Shown one piece after another: positions 24,531-35,400 of a stretch of 56,911 bases of DNA. Below the pieces are notes generated by a model. It saw only the letters and a program-made list of their open reading frames with translations. It did no database searches and was not told the origin of the DNA. Position numbers and translations under genes: made by a program. Position 1 is the stretch's first letter, and each line of letters opens with the position of its first letter. The DNA lies in assembly GCA_027596075.1 (NCBI GenBank), contig JADGJC010000258.1:1982-58892 (forward strand). Reading direction: 5' to 3'. This DNA comes from Rhizophlyctis rosea (Eukaryota; Chytridiomycota; Chytridiomycetes; Rhizophlyctidales; Rhizophlyctidaceae).

Positions 24531-26405
24531 CAGGACTCAATGCAGCTATTCTCGGTGGAATGATAAGCAAATAAACGACCGAGCGACTCTTTGGAGGATA
24601 CGCCGAAAACGACGCTGCCGTGACGCACCATGCACTTCTCCTGCTCTCAGAAATTGTGCCCGTTCTATTTCGAAACAAACATTTGTGCGCTGTTGTGACG
24701 CGCTTGTATGCTTGAACCATCAACCTGGACCCATTACCGAAAAGTACGCCGAGTGGAGCAATCGGCGTGCGGCCCTTAGTCAAGGAAGCAATCAGTATAC
24801 GGTCCCAAGTCAAGGGAGCTCCTGGCTCATTCACAAAGATGTCTTTCCGTTATTTGACACTGTTACACAACGCAATGCATGCTTTTCAGCGCAACTATCC
24901 GTTCTCGATTTTGAAGAAGATGTTGATTCCTTTTTGAGACCCTCTGGTGATGCTGTTCTTCGGGTGGAACTGGCGGATTGTCACTATTGGATCAGAGAAC
25001 ATGAATTTTGACCCGTTGGGCGTTGAAATCAACGGATCGGTTCGTGAGGCTCCGACGGTAACTTGGGTGGTTCCTTTTTCTTGATTTTTTCTCCATCAGG
25101 AGGGAACTTTGAGCGGGAGATCTATATGATGACCCTGAAAGCTCAGTACGGTGGCGAATGCTCTCATCACGCGGTGTCGCTTACCCCCACGCCGATGACC
25201 ACTCATCTGGACATGATTTGGCGCATGTTCGACTTTGTCGTCGCCACCAAAAACTATCAAGCTTTGCTCAGCGATGTCAGCTGTAAAAGCCGACCTTCAA
25301 GGGTGGAACACTAAATACATTGATCTGGATCTCAACTTCAATGCCAGAACCTCTGTGCCATCCACTTGGTGATCCATGCAGCATCTTTGTGTCTGCGGTT
25401 AAATTGATGAAATCATCAAATGAAGTAAAAAGGCAAGTCAGGCATGCACATGTACTCATATTCATTGGTCACATATGGAATACTTTGGTTCCCTTGATGA
25501 CTAAGTGTGTGGGTGGTTGAAAGGTTAAATGCCGTCTGCAGAGGAGGGGTATGACTTCCTCCGGCATGCATTGGCATAGAACTGGATTGCCGCACGGTAC
25601 TTGTGCTGATGCAAAAAGATTATGCTCGGGGTCAAGTCTGTAACGTGGATGCTGGCCCCCATCAGCATCAGTGCAATCACCCATTATTTGCATCGTCACT
25701 AGGTGGATGTCGGATGCTTGGCGCCACCGACCCACCATAAAAATTGTCGCCTTGAGTCTGCAACCAAGTCAAAATTTGCATAACAGCTACTCCGCTTTGG
25801 TTTCATCCGACGGTCTAAACTGTCAATGGAAGTCCCTGCCTTCAAGAAGATTTCATTCCGACGTGTTGCAGCTATGTGGATCTTCGACAGCAACCGCGGC
25901 CTAATAGGTGCTGGTGAGTTGGGCTGAAGATTTGATTCAAGATTCCGTTCCTTGCACAGTGACCCTTCCAAAAGAATGATTTTCACTTAGTTCACTTCTC
26001 GTGTCCTCATCAACATCTTTTTCGGTGGTGTGCAAAAACAGATTCAAAATTTGTGGTCTGCACCTCAATCGGTAGCCGTGTTGTTCTCGCATGTGACTGC
26101 GAGCATTATAGCGCTCAAATTGGTTGTCAGATTCAGGGACGAGTGGCAGTGATTGCACACGAACGCCGATGTTGTACTTATGTCCCTCCAATGCCGAAGC
26201 GTTTTGACTGCTTCGAATCCATCCCAGGCGCACAAATTGCCCTGAAGGACCCGCCCGAACACAAAAACTCGCCCAGCAACGCGCCTGGTGGTACGGTGAC
26301 TGAAGAGTCATGGACACCAGAGGGTGACCGCAGCACAGCAGCACAAGCTGCGCACAAGCACTGCAAAAATTTCAATATCGAAGTTCTGGGCTTCTCCTCC
26401 CAACT
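24531..26405. other. intergenic, no supported gene
   Basis: A protein-like fragment (AVKADLQGWNTKYIDLDLNF, plus strand near 25280-25340) is bounded by stops and matches nothing known to me. The remaining open frames are short and overlap on both strands. There are no repeats or RNA genes that I can support. Confidence 0.4.
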
Positions 26406-26412
26406 TATATAA
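26406..26412 (+). promoter_or_regulatory. TATA-box-like TATATAA
   Basis: TATATAA lies 98 bases upstream of the ATG of the GPI-anchored protein. With initiation about 30-60 bases downstream, this leaves a short 5' leader. It is the only well-placed TATA word I noticed before a supported gene. The position is consistent with a promoter, but function is inferred. Confidence 0.4.
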
Positions 26413-26509
26413 GTCAGAGCTTGAGGAAGCTGTCGTCTGTTCAAAGAAGATCCCAGTGCAATCGCCCGACACGAGCACCAGTTAGTATTCCGTCCCCACA
26501 ACAAACAAC

Positions 26510-27190
26510 ATGCATGCAACAACTGCTATTATCCTCATCTCGTCGGTGGCCATGGCGGCTGGCCAGTCCCTAGCGGATACATACTGCGGAACCACAAACT
26601 CCACCGATACTTCCACGTTCATCAATCGCTGCAATACCGCCATCAACACCCTCACCTGTGCCACACCCGTACTCAACACCGACTACCACTGCACCGCATC
26701 TACGACCGCTCCAGGCGGTGGCTCCACCATGTGCATCTCCTGCGCCGGACCCGTCGACATCCCCGCTAAAGTTGGAGGGACGTCTCCCAAAGTGTACAAC
26801 CCCATCGTACCCGCCGGCGTCACTGTCCAAGTTCCCGCAACATCCAAACTCTCGCCCGCGTGCTATCTGTTCGACCAGGCTTGCAAGGTTCCGTGTACGG
26901 TGGGAAGTACCGCAACATGGTCTACGCAGTGTGATAAAAATAATGGGGTGACGCTTGCGACTTGTACTTGTGGGGATGGGAGTCACCCGGATGTAGCGGG
27001 CTTCAGCGTGATTCCGTTCGTTGATCCTAGTAAGGTTGCGACGGCTACTCCCGCCTCGGCGACGGCAACTCCCACGGCTGGTAGTGGTACCGGTGCCGGT
27101 CAGAAGGGTAGCAATGCAGCTGTGGGGATGAAGGGTATGGGTACGGGTGTGATCATCGGCGCGGCTCTCGCGGCGCTGGCTATGATATAA
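26510..27190 (+). CDS. secreted cysteine-rich protein, probably GPI-anchored
   Basis: This single-exon gene encodes 226 residues. Residues 1-18 form a typical signal peptide (MHATTAIILISSVAMAAG). The mature part has twelve cysteines (26, 41, 50, 61, 75, 78, 118, 125, 129, 141, 152, 154), an even number fitting six disulfides, and an N-glycosylation motif NST at 30-32. A Thr/Ala/Pro-rich, likely O-glycosylated stalk (about 175-195) leads to small residues (GSN at about 200-202) and a hydrophobic tail (VIIGAALAALAMI). This is the layout of a GPI attachment signal, so the product is expected on the outer plasma membrane or cell wall. No known domain is recognised, and the spacing does not match the CFEM pattern as I know it. 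Function is unknown; surface adhesion or protection is a guess. The codon bias is strong and a TATA box lies upstream. Confidence 0.85.
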   Translation: MHATTAIILISSVAMAAGQSLADTYCGTTNSTDTSTFINRCNTAINTLTCATPVLNTDYHCTASTTAPGGGSTMCISCAGPVDIPAKVGGTSPKVYNPIVPAGVTVQVPATSKLSPACYLFDQACKVPCTVGSTATWSTQCDKNNGVTLATCTCGDGSHPDVAGFSVIPFVDPSKVATATPASATATPTAGSGTGAGQKGSNAAVGMKGMGTGVIIGAALAALAMI

Positions 27191-28292
27191 CTGTAGAAAC
27201 ATAGAAGTGTACATAACGATAGGTAGACTGATGGTGATTTCTATAAGCCCCCTCTTGATAACGTTGATCGTTACAATGGGCTCTTTGGCACGATAGAATT
27301 CATTGCTTATCGCACATCCTATGCAATCCTTAAGCATCTTCCAAGCATTAAGCATCATCCAATGAGTTTGACAGGTTCTACGTGGCTGGGGCTGCGCCAT
27401 TCGCCACTTGGCCCGGCTGATTGCTTTCTTTGATGTGAACTCAGCCAAAAACAGTGAGGATCTTTGCTTGAACCCTTGCTGGAGCAGCTGGAGGCATTTC
27501 TTGCTTCAGCTAGTACACTGCTTCGACCTATGTTGCATTGGTAGCTGTATGTTATTTCTGGATGGATGACCATGTTGGTCGCCCACCGGTATGATCAAAT
27601 GATTGATATACTGATTCATGAGTTGGCAACTGTGTCGCAAGGGTCTCCGGAGGCAAGCTTGTCACACTTTCCAGTTGTGGAGGACGAACACAACCATGGC
27701 GCCCAATTCCCCACTTTTTGTATTACAAGAAGCCTGTTATCAGGCCGACGCGTGTGTCATGAGGTGCGCCAGGGAGGTGGATCGGGCCTGGAACATGGTT
27801 GCAGACTTTCTGTGGAAGGGGCAGAAGGGATTGGATCCAGCGGATCGTGGCCGCAAACTTTCTGGACGCAGACTGCAGTGTCCTTTATTAGGAATAATTC
27901 CATGTTGTTGGTGGGTCCCATCTTGCACGGTGCACTTTTGTGGAGCTGACAGGTCGAAGTGTTCTGCAGCTTTCTGCTTACCTTCCTCCTGACCTTCGCT
28001 TGTCAATTCTATCTGCTGGTGGAGGCACGTTTGATAGTGCTTTCGGCTGTCGAACGGAGGTCAACTGGAGGTGAGCTTGTCACGTCAAAGCGTCTGGCGA
28101 CACAAGAAGATGTCGCTAACCAAAGTTCCGTAGACTTACCCGACGATGCCCTGACACCACCGCTCCCTTTTCAACCATACTCTGCTAACACAAAACACGT
28201 CACAATCAAGCATTGCGGCCTCGTACACATAACTTATCGCATGACATTACACCATACGTTCAATTCATCGAGTCAAGAAACCCGACGCGACA
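27191..28292. other. intergenic between two plus-strand genes
   Basis: Overlapping open frames of about 125-140 codons at 27566-28378 have no domains and disagree with each other. I treat them as chance frames. The last 200 bases are probably the promoter and leader of the arrestin gene, but no clear element is visible. Confidence 0.4.
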
Positions 28293-31200
28293 ATGTTCTC
28301 CTTCTTCAGCGTCAAGCCCACGCTAACAATCACCCTAAACCCCGTCACCACTCGCGTCGTAACAGAAATCCACCCTAGATCCACATCACTAGTCGATGAC
28401 ACAGCCGCAGAGAACGACGTAAGACCGCCTTCCCCTCCACCTCTCCCTCCGCCACTGCCGTCATTGCCAACCCCTGTTATCCTGCCCGCGAAAGATGAGG
28501 TAGTGGCTCCCGGTCGGAATAGCGAGGATTCAGGAGCTGGAGATGATGGGACCGGGGACAGGTATCCTGAATCTCACGAAGTTGATGAGGCACCTTGTCA
28601 TGTGTCGTTGTCGAGGAGGAAGTCGGCTGGGACGGTGGACGACGAGGATGGGGAGGATGGGGGTGAAGTTGTGGAGGCTGACGGGGTGGATGGGATTGGA
28701 GCTAGCGCTCTGGAAGTCCCCGCTCAACCGGCGGGACCGACGGAAGAGGGAAATGATGCGGAAGGGGGGTTCAAAATGACCAAAACTGAAGATGAGAATA
28801 GCGAGGTGGAGACGGACGCCCACAAGGATGTGGGTCTTGAAAAAGAAGGCGATCCGGCGGAGGTTAGAAGCGATGCACTGGATGAAGAAAGACAGGAGGT
28901 CGGAAGCAGCAATGGAGAAAGTGAGAATGAAAATCCGGAAGCGAAAGCGAAAATGGCCGCAAATAGTTCAACGCCACCTGCGGATTCCGATGCGCAAAAT
29001 GAGGATGCTGATGATGAGGAGGTGGACAGAAAGGGATCTTTACCGAGAGATTCAGGATTCGTGGAAGACGACGTGGCGGCTGATATCGAAGCTGCAACAG
29101 AGGAGACGGTTACCGGCGAAAACAAAATGGATGATGCACATCATGCTGTCGCGGATCAATCCGACACAAAAGCAGATATTGGTGCAGCCACAATCGAGAC
29201 CAATGACCACACAATTGCTACCCCAGAAGCTTCCACACCCAAATCTCCACCCCCTTCAGAAAAACCCACACCAACCGCCACCCCACCACCCTCCACACCG
29301 CTCCCCGACCCACCATCCACCTTCCCAACGCCTCCAACCTCCCCACCACCCCCACGTCCCACCCGCCAACCAAACTCCCGAGTCCTAGCCCTCGCAAAAG
29401 CATTTGAAAACGCCGCTGCTGCATCTGCACCAGCACCGGTTCCGCCAACCTTGCCGCGAAATACAAATACTAAACGAAAAGTGTCGTTTCCGCCTTCACT
29501 TGAGTCACCGAAAGCAGAAGTGAGGCCGTTGTTCCCGTCTTCGGTGGGAAGTACGATGGGGAGGCCGTTTGGAGTTGGGAGGGGTGGGGAGAAGAAGGAT
29601 GTGGGAGGGAAGCAGGACGGGGGGACGAGAAGTCCATTTGCATCGCAAAATGTGGAGGCACAGGAAAGTCGGGGAGACGAAAAGGAGGGAACGAAGATAG
29701 CACCGTCACCAGCAGACAAGGCTACCGCCTCAAAAGTCGAATCCAACGACACTACTCTATCCACATCAAATAACTCAAACCCGGAGGCTCAGTCGACGGT
29801 CGAGGCACCATCCACACCCAATATTCCGCGCCCCGAACTTGCACCAACATCTAACCCAGATACGAAACCAACGCTTCAATCAACACAAGACACAACTCCC
29901 AGCACCGACACACAACCTCCATCAACATCCGAACCAGCACCCACACAATCTTACGCTTTCCCCATAGTCGAAACGTTCAGTAGACCGCGACTGACGACAT
30001 CAGAGGCACTAGAGGTGATTGAGAGTTATGCGTCTGGTAGGCGGAGTGAGGAAGGACAACGAGGTGGGAAGGATGGCCCGAGTGCAGGGGAAGATGAATC
30101 ACCCGAAACACCAAAACCAACCGTCCAACACCGCACATCCTCCCTTCCAAGTCCCACACCCGCCGTTCCCGTCCCGATGTCACGAACAGCATCATTGAAG
30201 AAGGTTGAGGAGGGCGGGGATGTTGTTGGGCCGGGAGTGAGGGGGAGTTCGGTGTTTGTTTCTCCTGTGGAGGTGAAAGGGGAGGATCAAATTCCAGCTC
30301 CAAGGGATAGTTCGCTCTTGGCTTCTGCGAAGGAGGAGGAGAGTTTGGAGAGAGTGGTTGGGGCTACGGCGGTTAGGACGTCGTCTTTGGTGGCGGGGAG
30401 GGATGAGGCGGCGGACGTTATGGCGGAGTTGGTGAATGCTGTTATGGAGGATGGGGAGGATGGGGAGGAGGTGGAAGGTGGGGAGGAAGCGGGCTCGGAG
30501 GTTGTGGGGGAAACACTTCAGGATGAGACTGAGGCGACATCGGAAGCTCCGTCTGCGGTGGTTTCTGAGATACCATCTGAAGTTGTGGAAGAAGTTCCGT
30601 CTGAAGTCGTTGAAGACGCAAAGAAGGAAACTGAGAGCGGGGATCAGGTTGAAGTGTCACGAGATACCGCGCAGAATGGGATGAAAGACAAAGACGAAGA
30701 TGATCTATCACTTGCACAAATGCTTGCATCCGGTCCTCCAGATTCCCACTCAATCACAGCAGCACCAACACTATCCCGCATCCCCCCACCTCCGACTTCC
30801 AAACCCCCCAAAGAAATGTCAATTATGGACATGCTAGCCTCCGACCCACAATTCGACACCACCAACGCACCATCACCACCGTTCGACACCGTCCACCCTC
30901 CAAACCCAGCACCAACACCCTCACCGCTCCCAGCACCTGCCATCCCCTCCGGCCCTCTCATCGCAAAAGCCACACCACAACCACAAACAGTAACAACAAC
31001 AACCCAACGCCACGTCCTTACCGGCACACTCCAAATCACCCTCCCCAAAAAAGTCACCCGCGTAACACACATCACCATCCGCTTCACAGGCACCGTAACA
31101 ATCGACCTTCTTTCCATCCGTGCCGCCCCCACGTCCTCGTCGCAGAAACAGGTCGCGAGAGGAAGTAGTGGAGGCTTCTACTCCCGCACATTCATTAATG

Positions 31201-32409
31201 AGGAATTAACGCTTTGGAGGAGCGATGCGAAGGGCGGGGTGGGGAGTACGTTAGAAGCTGCGTGGTATACCTTCGAATTTGAAATCCCCTTACGGAATCG
31301 GGGGAACGTTAAGAGTGCACGTACTACTTCGACTGAAGTCGACACCCGCATCCCGGAAACCCTCGTAGCGCGATACGCACGTGTAGGGTACGAAGTCGAA
31401 GCTATCATTTGGCGACGGAAGGAGAAGAATTCCAAGGGGGTTGTGTCGGAGGGGGTGGAGGGTGCGCATCCGAGTTTGTGGAGTGTGCCGACGTTTAGTA
31501 GTACGAAGAGTGTTGTTATTTCGCGGCAGCCGGTTTTAGGGGGTGGGAAGGGTAGTGGGGGAAGGGGGACGCCGGCGAGGGTTAGTATTGATTTGACGGA
31601 GGGGGAGAGGGAGGCGATGTTGCATCCTTCTTTGGCGGTGCCGTTTGCTGGTGGGGAGGCAGGTGGGGCTACGGAACGGAATACGGTGGCGAATGGGCGG
31701 ACGTCGATGACGCTTTCGCGGGGGGGTGGTGGGGGGGGGGNNNNNNNNNNGACATACAAAACGGGGGTTGTTTAAGTATGAGATTATTGTTCCCAGGGAG
31801 TGTGTTATTCCGGTTGAGGTGGAGGGTGGGGAGGTTGGTGTGACGTGTCAGGTTAAGTTGGAGTATGCGGGTGGTGGGGTGCCGAGTGATCAGGGGGTTG
31901 AGGTTAGGGTGATGGGAGTTAGGATGGTGAAGAGTGGAGTTTTGGAACGGACGAAGTATTATGTTCCGGTTGAGGGGGCGGGGAAGGGGGGAAGGCAGGA
32001 TATTGGGGCGGGGGTGGTGTCGGTGGCGGTTACGGAGGAGATTGTGAATGATAGGTTGTTGGGGAAGTGGGTGGAATATAAGACGTTGAAGTTGGGTGGG
32101 GCGAAGGCATCGCAGGCACCGGCTCTGCAATTGCATGTGATGAGCTTTACACTTTCGGTGCCGACTTCGTATGCTTCATCCGACAAGTCTTCCTCCCAAT
32201 CATCGTCGTCTTCCAATGCCACGCAATCCGCTATACCACCCATCACGCCCGACACTCGCCTTCCAGATTTGGACGTCAGCCATTTCGTTCGTTTCGTGGT
32301 ACATTTCTCTGCTACCGGTGGTGGACAGAAAGGCAGAGATGGGAGGGACGAGTGGCTTGGAGAGGACGTTTGTGAAGTCAGGGTTGGGATCACTGGCGAA
32401 GGATGCTGA
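28293..32409 (+). CDS. arrestin-domain protein with a very long internal disordered insertion (contains a gap)
   Basis: The start codon at 28293 is followed at once by an arrestin-type first strand (FSVKPTLTITLNP, residues 5-17). The fold resumes only at about residue 907 with HVLTGTLQITLPKKVTRVTH and IRFTGTVTIDL, the usual second and third strands. YEVEAIIWRR and TFSSTKSVVISRQPV follow. The roughly 870 residues between are low-complexity: Pro-rich, Thr/Ser-rich and Glu/Val-rich (SEVVEEVPSEVVED). After ten Ns at 31741-31750 the frame changes. It then reads FKYEIIVPRECVIPVEVEGG, KYYVPVEG and, near the end, LDVSHFVRFVVHFSATGGG, an arrestin C-domain. Fungal arrestins usually link membrane proteins to ubiquitin ligases for endocytosis; I did not find a clear PPxY motif. 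The frame change is best explained by the gap's unknown length. The C-terminal end is uncertain, because an intron near 32320 is possible. Confidence 0.75.
31741..31750. other. assembly gap (10 N) inside the arrestin gene
   Basis: Ten Ns follow a G-rich run (ten Gs at 31731-31740). The reading frame differs on the two sides, so the true gap length is not known and a stretch between the two arrestin domains may be missing. Confidence 0.95.
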
Positions 32410-35400
32410 TGAGGTGGATCCACGTCTTTGCTTTCACACGCCACTGTTGAAGGGCGGAGAAAAGGTTGGGAATGTTGTCAATAGATTTTTGTACAGTAGA
32501 GTTAATGAACCTCGTAATGAATATAGAATTTATTGTTTGTATTTTTTCGGTACGACCTGGAGTTCATTCACTGTGAAGTTTTGGTTTGACATGGCTCGAT
32601 GAGATGTTGAGATCGTAACGCTTGCGCAACGCAAGCTTGGACCGTACGAAGGGAGGTTTCAACCTTTTTTTGCTGACCATGAGATCAGTGTTGTGCCGGG
32701 CAGAGAGTATCGGCTGAAGTTTCAATTCTTCTATCTGTTGCCATATTGGATGACCATCAACATTTGGCTACCGTGGAACGAGTCAAGGTCCTACACACTT
32801 CGGTTCTACTTTGTCCCATAACTGATTCCAGAATTCTCCTGGCTTCATTCCTTTATCTCTGCCATACTTTCTGAAATCCGCGTTGTTTTTCGCGCTACCT
32901 CAGAGGTACGCTCGACCAGTGCGTCTTGTCTGATCATCAAAACCTACTCGGCCTCCTTCATAGAAATCGCGAACTCCAGTGAACGTCATGGCAAATTTTG
33001 CTGCTGTCCACCAGACGGTACATATCGTGCTTTGCAAATGAGTCCAGGTTGAAAAAAACGTCGACGTCGCATTGCTGTATAATACATGCATCGACAGTTC
33101 GTTGCCCACGTCAAATTCTTCATAGAGGTAGTTCATTCAACAAACATATCAAGCCAAACTGTGCCTTCGCTCGTGGAGACACCTCCATTGAATGTCGTGT
33201 GGTATGACTTGAAACATTGGAGTGTGCGGTCGAGGATTGTGATTCGGAAAAGGTTGACTCCATGGTTCCACGATCGCTCGTTGGTCCGTCATCAGATGCG
33301 GGACAATATCGTGTTGAGAAAAATAGGGAGTCGCTACGGGTACCGACAGGAGGTGTTTTTGAGCCCGCCTTAAATGTCTGTTACAACATCGGCAGTTAGG
33401 ACAATCGAAACCCACTATTTGTCACAAGCAATCCTCAAAGATTGCCCATTCGTTCCGGATGAAAGAATGATTTGCCCGTTTTGCTCGGGAGGCATCGGGA
33501 TGACAGTATTACCACATGCTAAACCAGAATATAACGTCACGGTGCTGGGAACTAGGACTATGATCGTGCCAACGTTTTCAACCTGGAAAACAAAGTATTA
33601 TTGGCGCTTTGGCTTCATTGATTGAACTTTGAGTATGCACACACCGGCGCTTCCCCGCACCATTCAGCGCGCCTTGCGTGAATACTGTGAATTTTGTGAA
33701 TGAGAAGCACGGGGATGTTCCTTTTTCGATGAAGTGAACGTGAGGAGGCTCCTGAACGCCATCTGCTTCAACTAAAGCTAGGCTGAGGCCATTTGCGCCG
33801 ACGGCTGCGATTTGGAGTGGAAGGATGGTTGGCGGTGAGATATGGGACTTATGCAAAATAAGAGTGTGTGCTCCGCGACGCATGCAAAGAGTGAAAGGAA
33901 CTGCGATCAATCAGTAGCGTGGGAACTCTTACTATACACTTGGCTCGAGGTTCAGTGGTACCCCAAATTGAGCAGCCAGTTTCAATTCATCTATTGTGAT
34001 GAGAACATTGTCGGTGAATTTGTTGGGAATGCCTTGGAGGAGGTTGGTCAAGTCCGATGAGCCGCTTGGTACGCCTGCAAGGAGTGGAGTTGGATGTCAA
34101 GAATATTGGCAAGAGAGTGATGGCTTCCATTGTTAGTTGGAGCCCAAGAACGTTGTATTCTTAAATATGGCCTACACGAGCTTCAACTGCTGGAGTTGCT
34201 GGGACGAGGGCAAAGCTTTCGGATAGACAGTTTTATACTTTTTATGGCTTTCGGAGCGCCGTGGCTTTCGCGTGCGGCGGTTGGAGATAACGCATCGGCT
34301 TATTCCCCAGCCGTATCATATTTGGAAGGGAAAACATGCTCGTATGCAGGCTGCTGTTCTTGCCTTCATGCCTTCTCCTCGTTGAGCGTTGCTGGCGGCG
34401 TACTTTCAACCAGTCCCTTTTGGCGAATGAGAAACACCGACAGAACCGCTACAATCACGAATATAATGACATGGCGCAGCACTGTTAATCTCACTTTACC
34501 ATCATCTGTTCTGTGTGATCAAGCCGAACATGATCAACGGAATGCCCTTGCATAATTGGAGACTTCCCTTTTTGCTATGATGGTCCGGCATATGAAACCG
34601 CGAGATTTCATCGATTTCGAAAGAGCTCTCGAGCAGATGCCTCCTTTGCCACCCGTAGACCTTGCAATGCAGGCTTCATCTGCTTGATATTGGTCGTCGT
34701 TTCAAGGTGACGCGATTCGACCGGCACCCTTTGCCTATGCTCACACATGCGAGCCATGTCGTTTATCTGTCTTCGCGTGAGCGTATTACAACACAGAAAT
34801 AGGTATGAGTATTGAATTTAGAAACTTGCCTTGGACGTGCGCTAAAATGCTCAATAAGGTGAAGCAACTTTCGGATTACATCGGATGGTTCAAGCGCTTT
34901 CCTTTCCTTTTGTGCACATCCGCAGCTGATGTTATATGTTAGAACAATACATGTGAAAAAAAAGGATAGGGCAATAGAAGCAATCATACTGCGCCATGGG
35001 GATTCAATCCCATAGTTGCCGGCGCGTTTTAGTATCTTTCTGGTCTTCGGCAATCATGACATAAGCTTGAAACATCAACATTTCCATGCCTAGTGTGCCG
35101 TGATGACGGGGTTCGGCTGGACCGTGAAACGTTAGGTGATTGCGATTTACTCCTCTTCGATGACGGGCGTGAAGTGGCCCTGTTTGTCAGGGTCTAGCCT
35201 TGAACCGTCGAATGGGGTTCCAAAGCAGATTGAAGTCAATGGACGGTCCGCAATGCACAACTTGATGCGAAAAGAATTCGTTAGTTTTTCGGAAGGCATG
35301 CCTGAACGTTTACACATCACATCAACCGTCAAATGCGCTGCATTACGGGGATCCCCTTGCTCTCCTGGCGTCAATATGATGGCGCGCCTACCTGATGAAC

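Noticed and set aside
24163..25011. 282-codon plus-strand open frame
   Set aside because: Its first part lies antisense to the dehydrogenase pseudogene, where the minus strand carries clear family motifs. Its own translation shows no domain.
26570..27448. 292-codon minus-strand open frame
   Set aside because: It is antisense to the GPI-anchored protein gene and follows from that gene's codon bias. The translation is low-complexity and arginine-rich.
34990..35030. Hairpin-like GGGGATTCAATCCC resembling a T-arm
   Set aside because: The loop length and flanking stems do not fit a tRNA on either strand.
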